Assembly (NCBI GenBank): GCA_905236145.1
Contig: CAJOOE010000020.1
Location: 1 to 5,149 of the forward strand
Origin: an uncultured Selenomonadaceae bacterium
Lineage (GTDB): Bacteria; Bacillota; Negativicutes; Selenomonadales; Selenomonadaceae
Length of the DNA stretch: 5,149 bases
Direction: 5' to 3'
Positions within the stretch are counted from its first letter, which is position 1. Each line of letters begins with the position of its first letter. The translations under genes were made by a program, and so were the position numbers. Positions 1-5,149 of this stretch are shown piece after piece. The notes under the pieces are model-generated. The model searched no databases. It worked only from the letters and a program-made list of their open reading frames with translations, and was not told the DNA's origin.

Positions 1-30
1 AAATTCAACAATCGCAAATTCAACAACCGC
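1..30 (+). repeat. Two tandem 15-bp units in the FlhF linker
   Basis: Bases 1-15 (AAATTCAACAATCGC) and 16-30 (AAATTCAACAACCGC) differ at one position, T12 versus C27. They are in frame with flhF and encode Gln-Ile-Gln-Gln-Ser/Pro repeats in the Gln-rich linker. A degenerate third unit may follow, starting with AAA at 31. The array may extend to the left beyond the window. Confidence 0.8.
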
Positions 31-1154
31 AAACTCCCGCAACACAAGCCTCAATGACGCCGGAACAATTTGCACGACAGGCTCAAGAAATGATGATGGC
101 TCAATTTAATCAGATAAGCCAAATGCAAATGACGCAGATAATGCAACAGGCTGTCGCTCAAGCACAGGCACAGGCACAGGCACAGGTTGCGGAAATTGCC
201 GAGCAGATGAAGGCACAGACAATCGCTCAACAGAAAGAGGCAAATATCCGGGTCAGTGCGAAAGTCGAGCAGGAAAGTCAAGAACATATCCGGCGGCTTG
301 AGGACGAAATCGCACAGATGAAAATTTTGCTTGCGGACGTTCTCGGCAAGGGCGGCAAAAAAACCGGAATGTCACTGCACGAGGCACTCAGGCGGCAGGA
401 AGTGGACGAAGAAATTTTGACGGAAATGGCGACGCAAGCCGGAGCCGGAGATACTCTGGTTGACAGCCAATCAAGTGCGGCAAGGATAACGTTGTCGTCC
501 TATTTGAACGAAAGAATAAGATTTTCGGACGGAATAAAATTGAATCGGCACGGCGTGAGAATTGCCGCACTCTTGGGCACGACGGGAGTCGGAAAGACCA
601 CGACGCTTGCAAAAATCGCCGCGAAATTTGTCTTGGAACAGCAGATAAGTGCGGCACTCATCACCGCCGACACTTACAGAATTTCCGCCGTCGAACAGCT
701 CCGGACTTATTCGGATATTTTGGGCTTGCCGCTTGAAATAGTTTATTCGCCGGCAGAACTCTCCGCCGCGATAGAACGTCACCGCGACAAAGAATTGATT
801 TTGATTGACACGGCGGGAAGAAGTCAGCAGAATGATTATCAGATGAGGGAGCTTGAAGAATTTTTGAAAGTCAACGCCCGAATCGAAAAGCATTTGGTAA
901 TCAGTGCGACGACGAAATTGACGGATGCCCGCGAAATTATGAATAAATTTGCCGTCGTGGAGCCGGAAAAAATTATCGTGACGAAGATAGACGAAACCGG
1001 AAGTTTGGGAATGATTATGAACCTCCTGCACGGCAGAAAAGTGGCCTTGTCCTATTTGACGACCGGGCAAAGTGTGCCGGACGATATAGAAAATGCAAGT
1101 GCGGAAGGTTTGACGGATTTATTCCTGAAAAAATTTGCACTGTCCTCAAACTGA
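1..1154 (+). CDS. flhF: Flagellar biosynthesis GTPase FlhF (5' end outside window)
   Basis: SRP-family GTPase that, in flagellated bacteria, helps set the position and number of flagella at the cytoplasmic face of the membrane. The frame is open from base 3, before the first ATG at 54, so the true start and the N-terminal basic (B) domain lie upstream. Counting from the Met at 54: residues about 1-60 are a Gln/Ala/Met-rich linker; about 60-95 is a charged, probably coiled-coil segment; about 100-165 is the helical N domain; and the rest is the G domain. The G domain shows the P-loop GTTGVGKT (175-182), ADTYRISAVEQL (205-216), DTAGR (252-256) and TKID (310-313), followed by ETGSLG. These are typical of FlhF, and the trailing DDIENA and short C-terminus also fit. 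FtsY and Ffh are less likely: there is no M domain, and a Gln-rich linker replaces the acidic A domain. The next gene is not flhG. The family call is firm; only the missing 5' end is uncertain. Confidence 0.93.
   Translation, partial: IQQSQIQQPQTPATQASMTPEQFARQAQEMMMAQFNQISQMQMTQIMQQAVAQAQAQAQAQVAEIAEQMKAQTIAQQKEANIRVSAKVEQESQEHIRRLEDEIAQMKILLADVLGKGGKKTGMSLHEALRRQEVDEEILTEMATQAGAGDTLVDSQSSAARITLSSYLNERIRFSDGIKLNRHGVRIAALLGTTGVGKTTTLAKIAAKFVLEQQISAALITADTYRISAVEQLRTYSDILGLPLEIVYSPAELSAAIERHRDKELILIDTAGRSQQNDYQMRELEEFLKVNARIEKHLVISATTKLTDAREIMNKFAVVEPEKIIVTKIDETGSLGMIMNLLHGRKVALSYLTTGQSVPDDIENASAEGLTDLFLKKFALSSN
162..185 (+). repeat. Tandem hexamer (GCACAG)x4 in flhF
   Basis: Four perfect copies of GCACAG lie in frame with flhF and encode (Ala-Gln)x4 in the linker between the B and N domains. 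Unit length is a multiple of three, so gain or loss of a copy would change linker length without a frameshift. Confidence 0.9.
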
Positions 1155-1163
1155 AATTGACGC

Positions 1164-1171
1164 AGAAGGAG
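1164..1171 (+). promoter_or_regulatory. Ribosome binding site of the glyoxalase-like gene
   Basis: AGAAGGAG ends 10 nt before the ATG at 1182. It lies within the 27-bp gap after flhF. A nearer ATG at 1175 is only 3 nt from this site and opens a different, implausible frame, so the site supports the start at 1182. Confidence 0.75.
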
Positions 1172-1181
1172 TATATGGAAA

Positions 1182-1538
1182 ATGTTCAAATTTGCTCACA
1201 ACAATTTAAATGTTCTGGATTTGGAAAAGAGTTTGAAATTTTACAAAGATGCACTCGGATTGGAGCCGGTGAAAAAAATCGACGGCGGCGACTTCAAAAT
1301 TATTTTTCTCGGCGACGCTCACCACAGTCAACATCTTCTCGAATTGACTTGGCTCGCCGACAGAAAAGAGCCGTACAATTTGGGCGACAATGAATTTCAT
1401 CTCGCCTTTTACGCCGACGATTTTGAAAAGGCACACGAGAAACATAAACAAATGGGTTGTATTTGCTATGAAAATACGGCGATGGGGATTTATTTCATAA
1501 ACGATCCGGACGGCTATTGGCTTGAGATTTTGCCTTGA
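1182..1538 (+). CDS. gloA: Glyoxalase I-like VOC metalloenzyme (lactoylglutathione lyase family)
   Basis: A 118-residue single-domain vicinal-oxygen-chelate (VOC) protein, cytosolic. Glyoxalase I isomerises the hemithioacetal of methylglyoxal and a thiol such as glutathione to the S-lactoyl thioester. By alignment from memory with E. coli GloA, all four metal ligands are present: His6 (start of strand 1), Glu54 (in LLELTW), His73 (in EFHLAF) and Glu115 (in DGYWLEI). Family landmarks include DLEKSLKFYKDALG near residues 13-26 and NDPDGYWLE near 107-115. It is somewhat shorter than E. coli GloA (135 residues), mainly at the C-terminus. It follows flhF by 27 bp with its own Shine-Dalgarno site, so co-transcription is likely, though no functional link to flagella is evident. 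Another VOC activity, such as an epimerase or fosfomycin-type thiol transferase, cannot be excluded. The fold and metal site are well supported; the substrate is inferred. Confidence 0.85.
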   Translation: MFKFAHNNLNVLDLEKSLKFYKDALGLEPVKKIDGGDFKIIFLGDAHHSQHLLELTWLADRKEPYNLGDNEFHLAFYADDFEKAHEKHKQMGCICYENTAMGIYFINDPDGYWLEILP

Positions 1539-1556
1539 AATTAAATTCCGCGACAA

Positions 1557-1613
1557 AAAATAAGTTTCGTTTCGACAAAAAAGTTTTTCCGACGCGAAAC
1601 TTATTTTGTTTTT
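1557..1613 (+). terminator. Probable rho-independent terminator, possibly bidirectional
   Basis: A perfect 13-bp stem pairs 1557-1569 (AAAATAAGTTTCG) with 1595-1607 (CGAAACTTATTTT). T-rich sequence (TTTTGTTTTT) spans 1604-1613. The 25-nt interior can pair further (1572-1574 with 1590-1592, 1577-1580 with 1584-1587), leaving a small loop. It begins 18 nt after the glyoxalase-like stop codon, a natural place to end the flhF unit. The stem is A/U-rich, so its strength is uncertain. On the minus strand the arm is followed by a T-rich run, so it could work in both directions. Confidence 0.65.
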
Positions 1614-1673
1614 CGGCGGCAAAAAATTTTTCCGGAACGCTTGTTACTTTTTTTATTTTGGTAAATTTGTAAG

Positions 1674-1702
1674 TTGACTTTTTCCCGGTAAAATCTTAAA
1701 AT
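1674..1702 (+). promoter_or_regulatory. Sigma-70-type promoter for the RND pump genes
   Basis: A -35 box TTGACT (1674-1679; consensus TTGACA) is followed by a 17-nt spacer and a -10 box TAAAAT (1697-1702; consensus TATAAT). Each box has one mismatch and the spacing is optimal. Transcription would start near 1709, giving a leader of about 35 nt. It lies between the terminator and the adaptor gene, as expected for a separate pump operon. Confidence 0.75.
1680..1693. promoter_or_regulatory. Imperfect palindrome in the promoter spacer, possible operator
   Basis: TTTT-C-CCGG-T-AAAA is symmetric at 12 of 14 positions around a CCGG centre and sits exactly between the -35 and -10 boxes. A repressor bound here would block RNA polymerase. 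The palindrome is short and A/T-flanked, so chance is a real alternative. Confidence 0.25.
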
Positions 1703-1728
1703 TCGTTCATATCTTTATATTCAAAAGT

Positions 1729-1736
1729 AAGGGGGA
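1729..1736 (+). promoter_or_regulatory. Ribosome binding site of the adaptor gene
   Basis: AAGGGGGA precedes three consecutive in-frame start candidates: TTG 1741, GTG 1744 and TTG 1747. Gaps from the end of this site are 4, 7 and 10 nt. The 7-nt gap favours GTG 1744, but the site cannot settle the choice. Confidence 0.65.
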
Positions 1737-1743
1737 AGTATTG

Positions 1744-2943
1744 GTGTTGTTTGCCAAAAAGACGAAATTAACGGCGGCGGCTCTGGCTGTTGCCGTGACT
1801 TCAATATTTTTCGGCGGTTGCGGTAAAAGTGATGAACAACAGGCCGCCCAATCGCAGAAAGTCCAAGTCAAAGCAATGCAAGTCGTTCAACGCGACACGC
1901 CTTTAACCGGCGAATATGCGGGACAGCTTGTCGGACTGGAAACCGTAAAAGTTCAGTCGAAAGTCAACGGCAACGTTATCGAAAAATTTGTTCGCGGCGG
2001 TCAATTCGTTCAAGCCGGACAAATTTTATACAGAATCGACTCGCGGCAATATGAATCTGCAGTCATGCAGGCTCAGGCAAATTTGGCTCAGGCGGAGGCA
2101 AATTTGAACAATGCAAAAATTGACTTGATGAGAGATCAACAGCTTTTGGAGCAGGAGGCAATAGCGGAACAGGTCGTCACAACTCAAGCGGCGACGGTTC
2201 GTTCTTATGAGGCGGCGGCGGCGGCTCAGGCGGCAAGTCTGCGGACCGCTCAAGAAAATCTTGCCGACACTCTGATTTTCGCTCCGATGAGCGGAAAACT
2301 CGGCGTTGACGACGTGGCGATCGGAACTTTTGTTGCAGCGGGAAATACGACTCTTGTCACAATCGGTTCGCCCGACCCCATTTATGTGCAATTTTCTTTA
2401 AGTGAATCGGATTATTTGAAATTTGTGAACAGACAGACTTCTCAACCGAATTCAAATATTCAAGTCACGATAACTTTGTCGGACGGCAAGGAATATCCCT
2501 TTGTCGGTCAAGTTGTCGAATCGGACAGAGAGCTTGCCAACAATACCGGCTCGCTCACGATAAAAGCACTTTTGCCCAATCCGGAAGGAATACTTCTGCC
2601 GGGTATGTTTGCCCGTGTCAAGCTGGCGGGTGAAACCGTTCCCAATGCGATTTTGGTTCCCCAACGTGCCGTTCAACAACTTTTGGGTAAATCTTTTGTA
2701 ATGGTCGTGGGAGAAGGAAACAAGTCCGTTGCAAAAAATGTTGAACTCGGCGAACAGGTCGGAAGTTATTACATAGTCAATTCCGGACTTGACGCAAAGG
2801 ACGTTGTCGTTGTGGAAGGTTTGACAAATCTGCGTGAAGGCTTGGAAATGGACGTCAAGACCGTCACCGCCGGCGAAATGGGCTTTACTCTTTCAAATGT
2901 TACAAGAAATTTTAACGCCGATTCCGGCTCTCAAGGAAAGTAA
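1744..2943 (+). CDS. acrA: RND efflux periplasmic adaptor (AcrA/MexA family membrane fusion protein)
   Basis: Periplasmic adaptor linking the inner-membrane RND transporter to an outer-membrane channel. Numbering is from GTG 1744 (399 residues, a normal family length; TTG 1741 would add one). A basic N-terminus and hydrophobic segment (about 5-25) end at Cys26 in FFGGC, a likely lipoprotein site with an atypical Phe at -3. The first lipoyl half is about 65-99 (QSKVNGNV, then VRGGQFVQAGQ). An alpha-helical hairpin spans about 100-178, rich in Ala, Gln, Leu and Glu. The second lipoyl half begins at FAPMSGKLG (179-187). Beta-barrel (about 210-300, including LLPGMFARVKL) and membrane-proximal domains (about 300-380, with VPQRAV) follow. 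The hairpin tip resembles the TolC-contact pattern RxxxLxxxxxxS, with Arg130, Leu134 and Ala141 in place of Ser. It has its own promoter, and the transporter gene follows 15 bp downstream. Substrates cannot be read from the sequence; the symbol is at family level. Confidence 0.92.
   Translation: MLFAKKTKLTAAALAVAVTSIFFGGCGKSDEQQAAQSQKVQVKAMQVVQRDTPLTGEYAGQLVGLETVKVQSKVNGNVIEKFVRGGQFVQAGQILYRIDSRQYESAVMQAQANLAQAEANLNNAKIDLMRDQQLLEQEAIAEQVVTTQAATVRSYEAAAAAQAASLRTAQENLADTLIFAPMSGKLGVDDVAIGTFVAAGNTTLVTIGSPDPIYVQFSLSESDYLKFVNRQTSQPNSNIQVTITLSDGKEYPFVGQVVESDRELANNTGSLTIKALLPNPEGILLPGMFARVKLAGETVPNAILVPQRAVQQLLGKSFVMVVGEGNKSVAKNVELGEQVGSYYIVNSGLDAKDVVVVEGLTNLREGLEMDVKTVTAGEMGFTLSNVTRNFNADSGSQGK
2211..2225 (+). 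repeat. Short (GGC)x5 run in the adaptor gene
   Basis: Five GGC units encode a run of Ala (residues 157-161) in the second helix of the coiled-coil hairpin. It is an in-frame, slippage-prone tract; helix-forming Ala fits the predicted structure. Confidence 0.6.
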
Positions 2944-2951
2944 GGGAGGTC
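2943..2951 (+). promoter_or_regulatory. Strong ribosome binding site deciding the transporter TTG start
   Basis: AGGGAGGTC starts on the last base of the adaptor stop codon; its GGGAGG core (2944-2949) ends 9 nt before TTG 2959. This supports the TTG start, which yields an N-terminus (MAKFFIHRPIFA) matching the family. Position right after the stop suggests coupled translation. Confidence 0.8.
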
Positions 2952-2958
2952 GGCTTAA

Positions 2959-5149
2959 TTGGCTAAGTTTTTTATTCACCGACCTATCTTTGCAATAGTC
3001 ATCGCTTTGATGATTGTTTTAATCGGGATTTTGGCGGCTCTGCAACTTCCGATAGCCCAGTATCCGCAAATTTCCCCGCCGACCGTTTCGGTCAGCACGA
3101 CTTACACCGGAGCAAATGCTCAAGTCGTCAACGAAACGGTCGCACAGGTTATCGAACAGCAGGTCAACGGTACGCAGGGAATGGACTATATGAGTTCAAA
3201 CTCCGACGATACCGGGCGTTACAGTTTGAGCGTTGCCTTTGAAGTCGGCACCGACGGCGATATGGACTCGGTTAAAGTTCAAAATAACGTCGCGATTGCA
3301 AATGCAAGTTTGCCGTCCGACGTTCAGACTCAAGGCGTTACGACAAAAAAAGCGTCCAACGACATGGCTCTCATGATTTCCATGTATTCGCCGGACGGGA
3401 CTTATGACCGTGCATTTATGAAGAATTACGCCGATATTTATTTGATGGACGAAATTAAACGCGTCAGCGGTGTCGGCGACGTTCAAATTTTCGGTTCCGA
3501 TTATTCCATGAGAATTTGGCTCAATCCGGACAAATTGGCGGCGGTCAACCTTACAATCAACGATGTTATTTCCGCTCTCCGTGAACAAAATGTTCAGGCG
3601 GCGGCGGGTAATATCGGATCAATGCCGTTGTCGCAGGGACAGGAAAAACAGTATACCGGTAAAGTTCAGGGACGACTTACCACTCCGGAAGAATTCGGAA
3701 ATGTCATTTTGAAAACCAACGGCGACAGCACTTTTGTCCGGGTCAAGGACGTGGCTCGCGTGGAAACCGGGCAGAAGTCAAGCAATATTGTCGCGAAATA
3801 TAACGGCTATCCCGCCGTCGGTTTCGGTATTCAGCTTACAAGCGATGCAAATGCGATGAATACGGTTAAAGACGTTCAAGCAATTTTGGAGCGTCAGGAG
3901 CCGAATTTGCCGCCGGGACTTCATTTCGCTCAAGTTTTCGACAGCACCGACTATATCAGAGCGTCCATTCATGAAGTCGTCGAAACTTTTGTAATCGCTT
4001 TGCTTTTGGTTGTCTTTGTCATCTTCGTATTTTTGCAGAGTTGGCGGGCAACTTTGATTCCGTTGCTTGCAGTTCCGGTTTCACTTGTCGGAACGTTTGC
4101 GGCGTTTATTGTTCTGAACTTCTCAATAAATACGCTTACACTTTTTGCTATGGTTTTGGCGATCGGCTTGGTCGTCGATGACGCGATAGTCGTTATAGAA
4201 AATGTCGAAAAGCACATGGAAGAAGGCTTGACACCGGTTGACGCGACGGAGCGGGCGATGGACGAAGTTCAAGGACCGGTTGTCGCGATAGCATTTGTCT
4301 TGGCGGCGGTTTTTATTCCGGTTGCATTTTTGGGCGGCATGACCGGCGTTTTGTACAAACAATTTGCTTTGACGATAGCAATTTCAATGGCACTTTCGGC
4401 GTTTGTCGCGTTGACTTTGACGCCGGCACTCTGTGCCATGATTTTGAAACCCCATGCCCGGGACGAATCCTCCGGCTTGGGAATTTTCGACAGATTTTTT
4501 GCTTGGTTCAATGAAAAATTTGAATTGACGAAAAATACTTATGTTTGGGTTGTCGCGTCCTTCATAGATTTTGCGAGATATTCTTTTCTGCTCCTGGTAA
4601 TAGTCAGCGGCTTAATGGTTTTCTTCTATATGAGATTGCCTTCAACATTCGTACCGGAAGAGGATCAAGGTTACTTCATGACTTCGGTCACTTTGCCGGA
4701 AGGAACTTCAATGAATCACACGGTTGAAACGGTTGACAAACTGGGAAATGCCGTAATGAAGGAAATGCCGGGCTTGCAGTCTTGCATGACGATAACCGGC
4801 TTTGACATTCTGTCTTTCGGTGCGAAACCGAGTGCGGCTTTGGTTGTCTGCGGTCTTGAGGCTTGGAACAAGCGGGACGCAAGTGCGTCGGTTGATGCCT
4901 GTATCGGAAAAATGTTCGGGCTTGGTGCAAAGGTTGTACCTGAGGCTCGCGTCATTGCGTTCAATCCTCCCGCTCTTCCGGGCTTGGGCAGTGTCGGCGG
5001 ATTTTCAATGCAGTTGCAGGATATGTCCGGTCACACGGATATTGAATTGAATGAAATTACCGGCAGAATAGTCGCGGCGGCAAATCAACGTCCGGAACTT
5101 CAGGGCGTTCGCACAACTTACAATATTGCCTCGCCGACGATCGAATACG
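2959..5149 (+). CDS. acrB: RND multidrug efflux transporter, HAE-1 family (AcrB/MexB type), 3' end outside window
   Basis: Proton-driven trimeric inner-membrane pump that moves drugs from the periplasm or outer leaflet to an outer-membrane channel through the adaptor. The window holds 730 uninterrupted codons of a usual 1,030-1,050. Start TTG 2959 gives FFIHRPIFAIV, matching AcrB's opening. TM1 is about 10-30; the first porter loop carries QYPQISPP and YMSSNSDDTG (77-86) and VGDVQIFGS (173-180). TM2-TM6 span about 340-490. TM4 has the proton-relay pair Asp407-Asp408 in GLVVDDAIVVIEN, at the same numbers as E. coli AcrB. PALCAMILKP ends TM6, TM7 is about 540-558, and PEEDQG (566-571) opens the second porter region. 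The partner residues Lys940 and Arg971 (E. coli numbering) lie outside the window. Predicted drug-pocket residues differ from AcrB: Met136, Phe178, Met610, Phe615, Ile617, Leu628. The family call is firm; substrate range is unknown. Confidence 0.95.
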   Translation, partial: MAKFFIHRPIFAIVIALMIVLIGILAALQLPIAQYPQISPPTVSVSTTYTGANAQVVNETVAQVIEQQVNGTQGMDYMSSNSDDTGRYSLSVAFEVGTDGDMDSVKVQNNVAIANASLPSDVQTQGVTTKKASNDMALMISMYSPDGTYDRAFMKNYADIYLMDEIKRVSGVGDVQIFGSDYSMRIWLNPDKLAAVNLTINDVISALREQNVQAAAGNIGSMPLSQGQEKQYTGKVQGRLTTPEEFGNVILKTNGDSTFVRVKDVARVETGQKSSNIVAKYNGYPAVGFGIQLTSDANAMNTVKDVQAILERQEPNLPPGLHFAQVFDSTDYIRASIHEVVETFVIALLLVVFVIFVFLQSWRATLIPLLAVPVSLVGTFAAFIVLNFSINTLTLFAMVLAIGLVVDDAIVVIENVEKHMEEGLTPVDATERAMDEVQGPVVAIAFVLAAVFIPVAFLGGMTGVLYKQFALTIAISMALSAFVALTLTPALCAMILKPHARDESSGLGIFDRFFAWFNEKFELTKNTYVWVVASFIDFARYSFLLLVIVSGLMVFFYMRLPSTFVPEEDQGYFMTSVTLPEGTSMNHTVETVDKLGNAVMKEMPGLQSCMTITGFDILSFGAKPSAALVVCGLEAWNKRDASASVDACIGKMFGLGAKVVPEARVIAFNPPALPGLGSVGGFSMQLQDMSGHTDIELNEITGRIVAAANQRPELQGVRTTYNIASPTIEY

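Larger units (their letters stand above)
1539..1740. other. Intergenic region separating two transcription units
   Basis: These 202 bp are A/T-rich and I see no gene in them. The left half holds the hairpin terminator and a duplicated A/T motif; the right half holds the promoter, leader and ribosome binding site of the pump genes. A minus-strand reading frame enters this region from 1206-1622, but it is antisense to the glyoxalase-like gene and resembles no protein I know. Confidence 0.8.

Noticed and set aside
1..185. Repeats at the left edge considered as a CRISPR array or mobile-element end
   Set aside because: Units are 6 and 15 bp, directly adjacent with no spacers, and in frame with flhF; they encode a Gln-rich linker.
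471..1070. 199-codon open frame on the minus strand inside flhF
   Set aside because: Fully antisense to a clearly conserved GTPase domain; its translation has no recognisable domain and its length is explained by codon bias of the sense gene.
1157..1393. Plus-strand frame overlapping the start of the glyoxalase-like gene
   Set aside because: It is low-complexity Arg-rich and out of frame with a well-supported VOC gene; its ATG at 1175 is too close to the ribosome binding site.
1206..1622. 138-codon minus-strand frame over the glyoxalase-like gene and the terminator
   Set aside because: Antisense shadow running through the hairpin, with no protein resemblance and no convincing promoter seen.
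1641..1667. A second promoter-like pair, TTGTTA ... TAAATT
   Set aside because: Spacer is only 15 nt and both boxes are weaker than the TTGACT-N17-TAAAAT pair just downstream.
4545..5050. Several short frames on both strands inside the transporter gene
   Set aside because: All lie within a continuous 730-codon HAE-1 transporter frame whose translation aligns along its whole length with AcrB.
1..5149. Possibility of a new defence or mobile system
   Set aside because: All four genes belong to well-known families, composition looks uniform by eye, and there is no transposase, integrase, toxin-antitoxin pair or structured RNA gene that I can support.

Overview
The window is compact, conserved bacterial chromosome with every gene on the + strand. 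From left to right it holds: the 3' part of a flagellar FlhF GTPase gene (open from the left edge to 1154); a small glyoxalase-I-like gene (1182-1538); a 202-bp non-coding gap with a hairpin terminator and a well-formed sigma-70-type promoter; and the first two genes of a tripartite RND efflux pump, an AcrA/MexA-type periplasmic adaptor (about 1744-2943) and an AcrB/MexB-type inner-membrane transporter (2959 to the right edge, still open). The transporter frame runs off the window, and I translated it directly: 730 codons with no stop.

An HAE-1 RND pump with a periplasmic adaptor implies an outer membrane, and FlhF implies flagella. Purine-rich Shine-Dalgarno sites (AGAAGGAG, AAGGGAGGT), UUG/GUG starts and moderate GC with A/T-rich intergenic DNA would fit a flagellated diderm Firmicute (Negativicutes, Selenomonas-like). 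That placement is an inference from style and gene content and needs a similarity search.

There are two transcription units. flhF and the glyoxalase-like gene are 27 bp apart and probably share a transcript that ends at the hairpin at 1557-1607. The pump genes start a new unit at the promoter TTGACT-N17-TAAAAT (1674-1702). The adaptor stop codon and the transporter start are 15 bp apart with a strong Shine-Dalgarno site between them, so the two are very likely co-translated. An outer-membrane factor (TolC/OprM type) is not in the window and may lie downstream or elsewhere. No regulator gene is visible.

I found no sign of a new defence, mobile or RNA system: no tRNA/rRNA, CRISPR array, IS element or pseudogene. 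The points worth a second look are modest: a repeat-built Gln-rich linker in FlhF, flhF not followed by flhG, an unusual long hairpin with a duplicated A/T motif, a palindrome inside the pump promoter, and an aromatic-poor predicted drug-binding pocket in the transporter.
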